From Bacteroidetes bacterium 43-16 (lineage in GTDB: Bacteria > Bacteroidota > Bacteroidia > Chitinophagales > Chitinophagaceae), in the NCBI GenBank assembly GCA_001897525.1, contig MKTB01000027.1, positions 1-52,852 of the forward strand: a stretch of DNA of 52,852 nt, in the 5' to 3' direction. Position 1 is the stretch's first letter. Each line of letters opens with the position of its first letter. The notes under the pieces were generated by a model that was not told the origin of the DNA, made no database searches, and was given only the letters and a program-made list of their open reading frames with translations. The position numbers and the translations under genes were made by a program. Shown one piece after another: positions 45,062 through 52,852 of the stretch.

Positions 45062-47596
45062 ATGAACAAACTATTTACAGCATCGCTCTTATTATTGCTT
45101 TGCCCCAAACTGCATGCGCAGACCCTGCCGGTTACCGACAGTCTCCAACTCTGGCTCGATGCTTCCGAGGTAAGCACAACAAATCCCCTGAACAACGGAA
45201 CGTTTACAAGCTGGAAAGACAAGTCCCCAAAAAACCGCGCAGTAACCCTGCTCAGCGGCTTTAATGCGGCGACTTTCCGTACCAACCAGATCAATGGTAA
45301 ATCAACCGTTCGTTTTACCCGTAGCTCTCCTACAATGGGTACCGTATTTAATGTACCTACCCTGGATATCCGTGCAAGAAGTATGAAAGCCTTAACGATC
45401 TTTACGGTGTACCGCCAGGGCACCAATGTAGAGTCGCAACAAGGGCTCTGGGGTAATGATGACGGGGCCTGGGATCGCTTCTTCATGACGATCTTTGCCA
45501 ATGGCAGTCCAAACGGCGCTGTTTCTATCGGCACGGTCAGCCCGTTTAATGTGGCCATCACCAATGCCGGTGTACCCAATGAAACCAAATTATTGACCGC
45601 AGTTTATGACCACAGGGTAACGAATGGTTCTACCATTTATTTCAATGGTGTAGCCGTACAATCCGTAACCGACAATACCGATTCAGTAAATGCACGCTCT
45701 TCCTTTTACCTGGGATGGGATGGCGATAACAATACCTATGACGGAGATATCGCTGAAGTGGTGGTGTACAACCGCAAATTAAGCTTATGTGAGATCCAGC
45801 AGGTAAACCGCTACCTGGGTACCAAATATGGCTATACTTATTCAACAGTAAGCATCAGCGCTTCCGGCAGCACAGCTATATACCCGGGCAATACGGTAAC
45901 CCTGACTGCCAGTACTACCGGCACTTACCAGTGGCTGAAAGACGGTGCAGTGATCTCCGGAGCTACGGCACAAAGCTATGCTGCCAACGCAGCAGGCGAT
46001 TACCGGGTAATTGTGAACAATGGTTGTGCAGATACTTCATCTGTACAGTCCGTAACACAGGCGATCATGCCGGCTCCTGGTCATGCCCTGAACTTTGCAG
46101 GAGGGGCTTCCGGTAACGATTATGTAGACCTGGGCAATATCCCTGCTACCAGTGTTAAAACAATGGAATGCTGGGTCAAGTTCAATGATATGAATGGCAG
46201 CCAGGAACTGATGAACCGCTCCATCACCGGTTATGGTATTGAATTATTAGTGTACAATAATAACCTGGCCTTCTTCTGTATGGATGGTACCAACAATAGT
46301 AATGTAGTCTATAGCGGGGCCAACCTTACGCCCGGCAGATGGTACCATGTGGCCGCTACCTGGAACGGTACCAATAAAAGTACGATGAAATTGTACCTGG
46401 ACGGCAAAAGTGTAGGCGACCTGAACGTGGTAGGAACTGCGGTATCGCCGGTAAGTAATATAGCTCCATCCTTTAAACTGGGCCGCTGGTCTGATACCGA
46501 TCCGCGTTCTTTTAACGGTGCTATGGATGAGGTGCGGATCTGGAGTACAGAACGCAGCCAGGCGCAGATACAAGCCAATATGTACAGCCCCCTCAGCCTT
46601 CCTCAAAACGGATTGCTCGGCTACTATATGTTTGACAATGGTGCTGCTATTGCCAACGGCAACAACACCACCCGTAATACTGTATATGATTACTCCGGCA
46701 ACAACAATACCGGTACGATCACCAATTTCAACCTGACGGGCACTACCTCTAACTGGACAGAGAGCTATGCTATGGTACACCCGGTAATGACGACAGAATC
46801 AGCCGCAGGGGCTTCCGGCTTTACGGCCAACTGGACGGCTCCCGCTACAGGTACCGTAATCCACTACCTGCTGGATGTAGCTACGGATAGCTTATTCAAT
46901 AATAAACTGAGCAATTACAATAGCCGTAATGTAGGTAATGTGACGAGCTTTAATGTAAGCGGCCTGAGCAATAATACGAAATACTTTTACCGCGTTACAC
47001 CCGTTAAAAGCGGAACTGATGGCGTGGCAGGTCCTTCAGCAGTAAGATCGATCACCACAGCAACTCCACTGGATTTCACTTTGATCTCTTTTGAAGCTAA
47101 AGTGCTGGCCCAACAAGTGCAACTGGACTGGAAAACAGCTACAGAAAAAGCCACTTCTGCATTTGAGATCGAGCGCAGCAGCAATGGTGCAGACTTTAAG
47201 GTAATCGGCCGCGTGAATGCTGCCGGTAATGCCAGCGAAGCAACCGGCTACCGCTTTGATGATGTACAACCGGAGAAAGGCCTGAACCTGTATCGCCTGA
47301 AAATGCTGAATGCAGACGGTACCTGGTCTTACTCACCGGTACGGAATGCACGCTTCCAGTCTGCAGCTACGGCACACCAGCTCTACCCTGCCCCTGCAAA
47401 AGCAAATGTCACCCTGAAATTAAGCGATGCTCCCGCTGCTGCAGTACAGGCCTACCTGTATGATATGCATGGAAGAGTAGTGAAACAAATCAAGATCAGC
47501 CAACAGGAAACGGTAATCGATATCCGTGATATCGCTACAGGTCAATACCTGCTGGTACTGAGCGACGGATCAAGCTTTAAAGTAGAAAAGATCTAA
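45062..47596 (+). CDS. Secreted LamG/Ig/FN3 protein with T9SS sorting tail
   Basis: 844 residues. A signal peptide (1-19) is followed by a LamG/ConA-like domain (about 22-265, starting DSLQLWLDASEV), an Ig-like domain (about 268-335, YQWLKDGAVISGA), a second LamG domain (about 345-560, ALNFAGGASGNDYVDLG and MECWVKF), an FN3 domain (about 580-675) and an interdomain region with LDWKTATEKATSAFEIERS. The last ~75 residues (LYPAPAKANVTLKL, then GQYLLVLSDG) are a type A type IX sorting domain. It should pass through the PorV/PorU route (porU and porV are encoded at 2.5-7.5 kb). Both LamG domains suggest adhesion or glycan binding. The ligand is unknown. Confidence 0.9.
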   Translation: MNKLFTASLLLLLCPKLHAQTLPVTDSLQLWLDASEVSTTNPLNNGTFTSWKDKSPKNRAVTLLSGFNAATFRTNQINGKSTVRFTRSSPTMGTVFNVPTLDIRARSMKALTIFTVYRQGTNVESQQGLWGNDDGAWDRFFMTIFANGSPNGAVSIGTVSPFNVAITNAGVPNETKLLTAVYDHRVTNGSTIYFNGVAVQSVTDNTDSVNARSSFYLGWDGDNNTYDGDIAEVVVYNRKLSLCEIQQVNRYLGTKYGYTYSTVSISASGSTAIYPGNTVTLTASTTGTYQWLKDGAVISGATAQSYAANAAGDYRVIVNNGCADTSSVQSVTQAIMPAPGHALNFAGGASGNDYVDLGNIPATSVKTMECWVKFNDMNGSQELMNRSITGYGIELLVYNNNLAFFCMDGTNNSNVVYSGANLTPGRWYHVAATWNGTNKSTMKLYLDGKSVGDLNVVGTAVSPVSNIAPSFKLGRWSDTDPRSFNGAMDEVRIWSTERSQAQIQANMYSPLSLPQNGLLGYYMFDNGAAIANGNNTTRNTVYDYSGNNNTGTITNFNLTGTTSNWTESYAMVHPVMTTESAAGASGFTANWTAPATGTVIHYLLDVATDSLFNNKLSNYNSRNVGNVTSFNVSGLSNNTKYFYRVTPVKSGTDGVAGPSAVRSITTATPLDFTLISFEAKVLAQQVQLDWKTATEKATSAFEIERSSNGADFKVIGRVNAAGNASEATGYRFDDVQPEKGLNLYRLKMLNADGTWSYSPVRNARFQSAATAHQLYPAPAKANVTLKLSDAPAAAVQAYLYDMHGRVVKQIKISQQETVIDIRDIATGQYLLVLSDGSSFKVEKI

Positions 47597-47611
47597 GCAC
47601 ACATAAAGTAT

Positions 47612-47650
47612 AAAATTGAGGGCCGGGAAATATTCCCGGCTCTCAATTTT
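47612..47650 (+). terminator. Terminator after the T9SS cargo gene
   Basis: An 18-bp stem with one wobble (47612-47629 with 47633-47650), loop of 3, ending in T residues. Confidence 0.85.
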
Positions 47651-47686
47651 TATACCCTATTCTATTCCTGAACTACTTAGCTTTGA

Positions 47687-50626
47687 TTACTCACTCCTGG
47701 GATCGGGCTTTACGGGCATACGGGCACATTTCTCTACCTCAACGGCCGGGCAACCAAAGTCGCTCACCACCTTACCCTGTACCAGGTAAATGCCCTCTCC
47801 CTGCAAAGGATATTGCCGGAGCTGTGGCGGAAAATGCACCGTATCTATAAAGTCGCCACGCTCATCTATGAACGTACCGAATTTCATCAGCTGCCCGTTC
47901 CGGGTATGTACTTTCTTATCACAGACAAAGTCGACCACCAGGCGTACCGTCTCTCCTTCCAGCGCAGGCAGGTCTGTAGCCATGGCCGTGCCCCTGTAAT
48001 CGCTTCGCAGCAGTTCAAAGCCGGAGGCAGATACCGGGAATCCCAGCAATTCTATTTCATCATACAGATCTTCGGCCAGACTGCCCTCCAGCCGCGGCAG
48101 TACCGGTTTTTTAGAATTATGCTCAAATAAGGAAGCAGGCGCTTTGCTTTTGTGTTCATTACACAAGAGGTGGGCCTCCCACAACAATTCCTTCTTACCC
48201 GTTCCGGTAAAACGAAAAGCTCCGCAACGAATGAGCAGGATCAGCTGCTCCAGTCCGGCACCCGTTCGCTGCATAAAATTTTCAAGACTGGTATAGTCGC
48301 CGTTCCTCCGCTGCTCTGCTGGAATAAGCTGCGCCAGCCCTTGCTCCAGATTTAAGATCCCGTCATAACCCAGGTAAATGTCCCGGCCCCGGATACCGGT
48401 ATTATAAATACTGTTATTAACACAGGGCAGGCAGATCGTAGCGCCCGCTTTCTTTGCCTCGTTGACATACACTTTCCTGCGGTAAAAGCCCCCGTAATTG
48501 TTCAGCACCGCCACCATAAACTCAAGGGGATAATAAGTTTTTAAATAAAGGCTCTGGTAGCTCTCCACGGCAAAGCTGGCACTGTGGGCCTTATTGAAAC
48601 TGAAGCCTGCAAAAGATTCCATCTGCCGCCAGATCTCCCGCGATACCGCTTCCGGGAAGTTACTGGCCCGGCAATGATCAAAAAAACGTTGCTCGATCTC
48701 GTTTAATGCCTTTTGATCACGGGTCTTCCCAGACATCATACGACGTAAAACATCGGCATCTGCAAGGTCCAGGCCACCGTAATAGTGGCCCACCTTCATC
48801 ACATCTTCCTGGTAGACCATGATCCCATAAGTTTCTTCCAGCTGCTCTTTAAATACAGGATGCGGATAGACCGCCAGCTCCGGATCATGATGCCTTTCAA
48901 TATAAGCTTTCATCATGCCGGAGGAAGCCACGCCCGGCCTGATAATAGAGGAGGCCGCTACCAGTGTTGCATAATTATCACAATGCAGCTTGGTGAGCAA
49001 TTGCCGCATCGCAGGACTTTCAATATAAAAGCAACCAATAGAATCTGCCGACCTGAGCCGGGCCGCTATCTTTTCATCGCGGAACAGGCGTTCCGGCTCA
49101 TCGGTGCGCACGATCTCTCCCCTGTTGAGCCGGATGAGCTCCCGGCAATCCCTGATATGGCCGATACCCCTCTGGGAAAGAATATCGAATTTCTCAAAAC
49201 AGATCTCCTCTGCCATATACATATCCATCTGTGTAGTGGGTAAAGCTTTCGGGGGATAATCCAAGGCGCAGTAATTGGTCAGCGGCAATTCCGAGATCAG
49301 CACGCCCGAAGCATGAATGCTGCGCTGGTTGGGCAGGTCCTCCATCTGGTTATATACCAAATAGATCAGGTCCGTCACTTCATTCTTATTGAGGGCATGA
49401 TGCGGATCATGTACCAGTCGATCAATATCTGCTTTAGGCAGGCCATATATCTTGCCCAGCTCACGAATGATGGACCGGGAGCGGAAAGTGCTCATCGTAC
49501 CCATGAGGGCTACATGACCTTTAGGGTATTTATTAAAAATATAATCATAGACCGCATCCCTTTCATTCCAACTGAAATCAATATCGAAATCAGGCGGAGT
49601 CTTACGTTTGGGATTTAAGAAGCGTTCAAAATAGAGGCTTAAGGCAACCGGGTCCACATCAGTGATCCCCAGGCAATAAGCCACTATGGAATTGGCCCCG
49701 CTCCCTCTGCCCACATAATGAAATTGCTGCGACCGGGCAAAGCGGCAGATATCATCCGTGATTAAGAAGTAAGCGTTAAACTGCAGGTCATCGATGATCT
49801 GCAGCTCCTTTTGCAATCGTTCCCGGGCTACCCGGTCATCGCTGCGGTACCTTTTCCCGAAGCCTTCAATCGCATACTGCAAGAGCAACTCTTTATCGGC
49901 ATACCGTTCCCCGGTAAACCGCTGCTTATTTTTCACCGCTTTAAAGTCAAAATCAAAACTGCATTGCTGCAAAAGCCAGGCTGTATTCCGCAGCAGCTCG
50001 GGGAAATGTGCATACCGTTTGCTTAATTCCTCAAAAGGCATAATGATCTCATCGCCCCCTGCCAGCTGCCCGTCACTCAACTGGGAGATGAGCAGGTTAT
50101 GATCAATGGCACGGAGTTGTACATGCAATTTATATTCATCAGGATGAAAGGTAACCGGCTGGAAGATCACATAACGCGCTTTGTAAGCCGCAGGATCGAG
50201 CAGGATCTTGTTCAACTGGCCCGCCCTGACACCAATGTATTCATTATCGCGCAGTTCCGGGACCTTCTTTTTACCATAAGGATAAATAATAAAAACATGG
50301 TCCATAGCCGGGGGGGATGCCGGGTAAGGACTATGCTCCCGGTGAGCGGCCGTAAGCAATTCATTCAGCTCGCGGAAGCCTTGCGTATTCCGGGCAATGC
50401 CCACATACAAGAGTTCATCCCCGTTGCGGAATTCCACACCCGCCAGGCCATGGAATCCTTTATCCTGTGCTTTTTGAATAAAATCAAGCACCGCACTGCT
50501 GTTATTGATGTCCGTAAGCACGGCCGATTCGTACCCGTTCTGTTTAAGGCTATCGATCAGCCGGTCCGGGCTCAGGGTGCCATAACGCAGGCTGTAATAG
50601 CTATGTACATTAAGCAACATGATCAT
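47687..50626 (-). CDS. DnaE-type DNA polymerase III alpha subunit of an SOS-like cassette
   Basis: 979 residues, shorter than a main replicase DnaE (about 1150-1200). The N-terminal PHP-like domain is degenerate: LNVHSYYSLRYG has Asn6-Val-His8 where active PHP domains have HxH. The polymerase core has VGRGSGANSIVAYCLGITDVDP (306-326), catalytic Asp348 and Asp350 in PDFDIDF, and a third Asp in FEKFDIL. A C-terminal OB-fold follows (about 860-960). It starts inside the 3' end of the Y-family polymerase gene (17-bp overlap), so the two are coupled. With that polymerase and the divergent S24 repressor it resembles damage-inducible mutagenesis cassettes (DnaE2/ImuC-like). Met3 is another start. 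Confidence 0.9.
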   Translation of the reverse strand: MIMLLNVHSYYSLRYGTLSPDRLIDSLKQNGYESAVLTDINNSSAVLDFIQKAQDKGFHGLAGVEFRNGDELLYVGIARNTQGFRELNELLTAAHREHSPYPASPPAMDHVFIIYPYGKKKVPELRDNEYIGVRAGQLNKILLDPAAYKARYVIFQPVTFHPDEYKLHVQLRAIDHNLLISQLSDGQLAGGDEIIMPFEELSKRYAHFPELLRNTAWLLQQCSFDFDFKAVKNKQRFTGERYADKELLLQYAIEGFGKRYRSDDRVARERLQKELQIIDDLQFNAYFLITDDICRFARSQQFHYVGRGSGANSIVAYCLGITDVDPVALSLYFERFLNPKRKTPPDFDIDFSWNERDAVYDYIFNKYPKGHVALMGTMSTFRSRSIIRELGKIYGLPKADIDRLVHDPHHALNKNEVTDLIYLVYNQMEDLPNQRSIHASGVLISELPLTNYCALDYPPKALPTTQMDMYMAEEICFEKFDILSQRGIGHIRDCRELIRLNRGEIVRTDEPERLFRDEKIAARLRSADSIGCFYIESPAMRQLLTKLHCDNYATLVAASSIIRPGVASSGMMKAYIERHHDPELAVYPHPVFKEQLEETYGIMVYQEDVMKVGHYYGGLDLADADVLRRMMSGKTRDQKALNEIEQRFFDHCRASNFPEAVSREIWRQMESFAGFSFNKAHSASFAVESYQSLYLKTYYPLEFMVAVLNNYGGFYRRKVYVNEAKKAGATICLPCVNNSIYNTGIRGRDIYLGYDGILNLEQGLAQLIPAEQRRNGDYTSLENFMQRTGAGLEQLILLIRCGAFRFTGTGKKELLWEAHLLCNEHKSKAPASLFEHNSKKPVLPRLEGSLAEDLYDEIELLGFPVSASGFELLRSDYRGTAMATDLPALEGETVRLVVDFVCDKKVHTRNGQLMKFGTFIDERGDFIDTVHFPPQLRQYPLQGEGIYLVQGKVVSDFGCPAVEVEKCARMPVKPDPRSE

Positions 50627-51776
50627 CTTCTTTATGGGGTAATAAAATGCCTTTTTTGATACTATCTTTCCCGTAGCGCAGGCGGATGTGGTCCATGGCC
50701 TGCATCAGCGACAGGTCTTCGGCTACATCATTGAAAAGGTCTACCTGGTAAGCACCGGTAACCAGCTCGCTGAACTTAACCCCGATCAGCCGGATCAGCA
50801 TACGCCTGGAGTATAGTTTTGTAAATAAGGATTTGGCCTGCTCCAGCAGCACTTTTTCAGAACAGGAGAAGCTGATCTTCTGTTGCCGGGTCACCGTCTC
50901 AAAATTGGAATAGCGGATCTTGAGGGTAATACAACCCGTCAGCTTGCGCTCCTGCCGCAACTCAAAAGACAGTTCATCAATCATCTGTGCGATGGTCCGG
51001 TTCAGGTCCGTCATATTAATGGTATCACTTTCATAAGTATGTTCCTTGCTCATGCTCTTTTGCTCATGAAAAGGCAATACCGGCGCATGGTCTATCCCGT
51101 TTGCCTTGCGCCATATGGACACGCCGTTTTCGCCCAGGACACGATGCAGTGTATCCGCTTCCATTTCCTGCAGCGTCCGGATCTGGGAAATGCCCATATT
51201 CCGCAGCTTCATATAAGTTTTATCGCCTACCATCGGGATCTTACGGATGGATAAAGGCCCCAGGAAATGCTTCTCTGTGCCCTGGTCTATTTTCCTTTCA
51301 TTACAGGGCTTGGCCTCGCCTGTGGCGATCTTGGACACTGTTTTATTGACCGAGAGGCCGAAGGAAATGGGCAGGTGTGTTTCCTTAATGATGCGCTGCC
51401 GCAATTCCTGCGCCCATTTCCAGCAACCGAAATATTTATCCATACCGGTGAGGTCCAGGTAATGCTCATCAATACTCGCTTTCTCTACCAGGGGTGTATA
51501 AGCCTCTATGATCTCCGTCACCATCCTGGAGAATTTGCTGTACTGGTCATGGTCGCCCCTTACCACAATTGCCTGCGGGCACAACTGCCGGGCCAGCCGC
51601 ATAGGCATAGCCGAGTGTACCCCGAACTGCCGCGCTTCATAAGAGCAGGAAGCGACCACCGCCCTGTCCGAAAACCCACCCACCAGGACCGGCTTACCGG
51701 CCAGGTCTTTATTCAGCAAGCGTTCTACCGAAACAAAAAAAGTATCTAAATCACAATGCACGATATGTCTTTCCAT
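50610..51776 (-). CDS. dinB: Y-family DNA polymerase (DinB/Pol IV-type)
   Basis: 388 residues from the ATG at 51776 (MERHIVHCDLDTFF); an upstream ATG at 51809 lies in the operator. The active site has Asp9, Asp103 and Glu104 (ASIDEHYLDL), as in E. coli DinB, and the steric gate is Phe14. YEARQFGVHSAMP is present. A clamp-binding motif QVDLF lies at 344-348, ahead of a ~40-residue tail. It is translesion-type and probably error prone. It is coupled to the downstream dnaE-type gene and divergent from the S24 repressor. Confidence 0.93.
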   Translation of the reverse strand: MERHIVHCDLDTFFVSVERLLNKDLAGKPVLVGGFSDRAVVASCSYEARQFGVHSAMPMRLARQLCPQAIVVRGDHDQYSKFSRMVTEIIEAYTPLVEKASIDEHYLDLTGMDKYFGCWKWAQELRQRIIKETHLPISFGLSVNKTVSKIATGEAKPCNERKIDQGTEKHFLGPLSIRKIPMVGDKTYMKLRNMGISQIRTLQEMEADTLHRVLGENGVSIWRKANGIDHAPVLPFHEQKSMSKEHTYESDTINMTDLNRTIAQMIDELSFELRQERKLTGCITLKIRYSNFETVTRQQKISFSCSEKVLLEQAKSLFTKLYSRRMLIRLIGVKFSELVTGAYQVDLFNDVAEDLSLMQAMDHIRLRYGKDSIKKGILLPHKEDDHVA

Positions 51777-51785
51777 AAAAAATAC

Positions 51786-51793
51786 TATTTTTG
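51786..51793 (+). promoter_or_regulatory. -7 box candidate for the S24 repressor
   Basis: TATTTTTG, directly followed by the palindromic operator at 51794-51823. No clear -33 box. Confidence 0.45.
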
Positions 51794-51823
51794 TTACAAA
51801 TTGCAACATAATGTTGTTTGTAA
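51794..51823. promoter_or_regulatory. Palindromic operator candidate of the mutagenesis cassette
   Basis: TTACAAA-TTG-CAACAT-A-ATGTTG-TTTGTAA: both outer and inner half-sites are inverted repeats (TTACAAA/TTTGTAA and CAACAT/ATGTTG), with a 3-nt asymmetry on the left. It lies between the divergent dinB and S24-repressor start codons, 15-18 bp from each. Confidence 0.7.
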
Positions 51824-51838
51824 TAATAACAAGTAAAC

Positions 51839-52630
51839 ATGGAAAAGCAAAAAATATTTTTTAAAGAAAATCTTAAACTGCTCAGGGAAAGGAAGCAATA
51901 CAGCCAGGAAACGCTGGCCGGGAAGCTGGGTTACACCCGGGCTAAGATAGCAGCGCTGGAAAGCGGCCATACCAAATCTCCGCAGCCGGAAGACTACCTG
52001 GCCCTTTCTCTTTTGTTTAAAATAAGTATGGACAGCCTCTTAAAGGTCAACCTGGCCAGGTTGTCGGAACTGCAATTGCGCGACCTGGAAGCAGGCAATG
52101 ATGTCTATATGACCGGCAGCAAGGTGCGCGTATTGGCCATAAGCGTGGATAAGGAGAATAAAGAGAACAGTGAATTTGTACCCATTAAAGCGAAAGCCGG
52201 GTACCGGGACGGCTATGCCAATCCGGAATATATAGCGGCTTTACCCAAGTTCAACATTCCCGGCCTTCCCGCCCATGCCAGTTACCGCACCTTCCCCATC
52301 ACGGGCAATTCTATGCTCCCCATCACACCAGGCAGCCTGGTGACGGGTAAATATATAGAGAACTGGCAAGCGATAAAGCCCGACACGCCCTGTATCCTTA
52401 TCCTGAACGGGGAGGCGGACTTCGTCTTCAAGATGGTGACGGTACATAAGGACGGCACATTTTTATTGCGTTCGCTGAACAAAGAATTCCAGCCCTATAC
52501 GTTGAGTGCCGGGGAGATCCTGGAGATCTGGGCATTCAGCATGTATCACTCTAAAGATTTTCCGCAGGCAATGACCGACCTGGAAGAAATCAAAGAAATG
52601 CTGGTTGCTATGAGTCAAAGGTTGTCTTAG
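51839..52630 (+). CDS. XRE-S24 (LexA-like) self-cleaving repressor
   Basis: 263 residues: an XRE helix-turn-helix at about 8-68 (YSQETLAGKLGYTRAKIAALESG), a linker, then an S24 peptidase domain. Catalytic Ser158 (ITGNSMLPI) and Lys198 (FVFKMV) are 40 residues apart, close to LexA. The bond Ala120-Gly121 (PIKAKAGYRDGY) is the likely self-cleavage site. It should repress itself and the divergent dinB-dnaE operon until DNA damage activates RecA-linked cleavage. Bacteroidota of this group often lack true LexA and use this kind of protein. Confidence 0.92.
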   Translation: MEKQKIFFKENLKLLRERKQYSQETLAGKLGYTRAKIAALESGHTKSPQPEDYLALSLLFKISMDSLLKVNLARLSELQLRDLEAGNDVYMTGSKVRVLAISVDKENKENSEFVPIKAKAGYRDGYANPEYIAALPKFNIPGLPAHASYRTFPITGNSMLPITPGSLVTGKYIENWQAIKPDTPCILILNGEADFVFKMVTVHKDGTFLLRSLNKEFQPYTLSAGEILEIWAFSMYHSKDFPQAMTDLEEIKEMLVAMSQRLS

Positions 52631-52736
52631 TAATGGTGGGTGGTGGGTGATGGGTGATGAGTGATGAATGGTAGGATAAACGCCTTAATCATTCATTCTT
52701 TGTCCTCTCGATCGGGCTCAAGCGACATCAGGAAGC

Positions 52737-52803
52737 TGTCATGTTGCGCCTGTCGAAACATCTGCCGTTCTCTCGACCAAGCGCCAGCGCGTGGAGACAT
52801 CTC
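52737..52803 (-). repeat. Dispersed intergenic repeat, inverted copy 3
   Basis: On the minus strand GAGATGTCTCCAC at one end and CAACATGACAG-like sequence at the other resemble the copies at 53-111 and 13675-13714. The bases from 52631 to the end hold no gene; 52631-52672 is a GGTGGGTGAT-type simple repeat. Confidence 0.35.
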
Positions 52804-52852
52804 TTCCTAATTATTAATGGTTAATTATTGATGGTTAATTTATAGTAGTCAT

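Noticed and set aside
51777-51809. Longer DinB start at 51809
   Set aside because: It runs through the operator candidate; MERHIVHCDLDTFF is the canonical start.
52631-52672. GGTGGGTGAT tandem-like run as a possible regulatory repeat
   Set aside because: Short, imperfect simple sequence after the last gene, with no matching gene context.
1-52852. CRISPR array or tRNA genes
   Set aside because: No regularly spaced direct repeats and no cloverleaf-like intergenic segments were seen.

Overview
The window comes from a member of the Bacteroidota, most likely the Chitinophagales/Sphingobacteriia side. The evidence is a type IX secretion pair (PorU and PorV) plus a secreted protein with a type IX sorting tail, two TonB-dependent receptors, a tiny bTHX ribosomal protein, an S24-type repressor in place of classical LexA, and many matches to the Bacteroidota promoter (TTTG, about 19 nt, TAnnTTTG). 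Shine-Dalgarno-like sites are scarce. No tRNA or rRNA gene and no CRISPR array was seen.

Layout. 1-12.3 kb is a minus-strand housekeeping block: ispF-thiL-ykgJ, porV, porU, an ABC exporter pair, rpsP-rimM and a small TraB/GumN-like protein. 12.5-21.8 kb holds pdhB, a TraB/GumN protein, hutU, a small outer membrane protein, queG diverging from an MFS transporter, and an aldehyde dehydrogenase with a small membrane protein. 21.9-27.0 kb is a biosynthetic locus: a Pls/PosA-type single-module peptide synthetase of about 1309 residues, a GNAT acetyltransferase directly behind it, and a convergent phosphopantetheinyl transferase that could activate its carrier domain. 27.2-29.6 kb is a TPP riboswitch in front of a TonB-dependent receptor, so a thiamine-uptake locus. 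29.8-39.8 kb returns to core functions: an ABC-F protein, ispH, then a compact array of HU, bTHX and a PspC protein separated by terminator-promoter pairs, a ClC channel, DedA, a second TonB receptor and mnmE.

39.9-43.6 kb is a strikingly AT-rich island. It holds a coiled-coil protein with two membrane segments, divergent from a 598-residue protein resembling the sporadically distributed TIGR04141/DUF6119 family, and is bounded on the right by a truncated IS256-family transposase. It looks horizontally acquired and is a candidate for an undescribed, possibly defensive, two-gene system. 43.7-47.6 kb has an AhpD-like protein, a Crp/Fnr regulator and a LamG/Ig/FN3 type IX cargo protein. 47.7-52.6 kb is an SOS-like mutagenesis cassette: dnaE-type polymerase and Y-family polymerase genes overlap and diverge from a self-cleaving XRE-S24 repressor, with a 30-bp palindromic operator candidate between them.

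Dispersed repeats lie between genes: a perfect 33-bp palindrome in three copies, and degenerate copies of a GAGATnTCTCC...GGTCGA-type element. The two points most worth following up are the Pls-like synthetase locus, whose adenylation pocket looks suited to a basic amino acid, and the AT-rich island.
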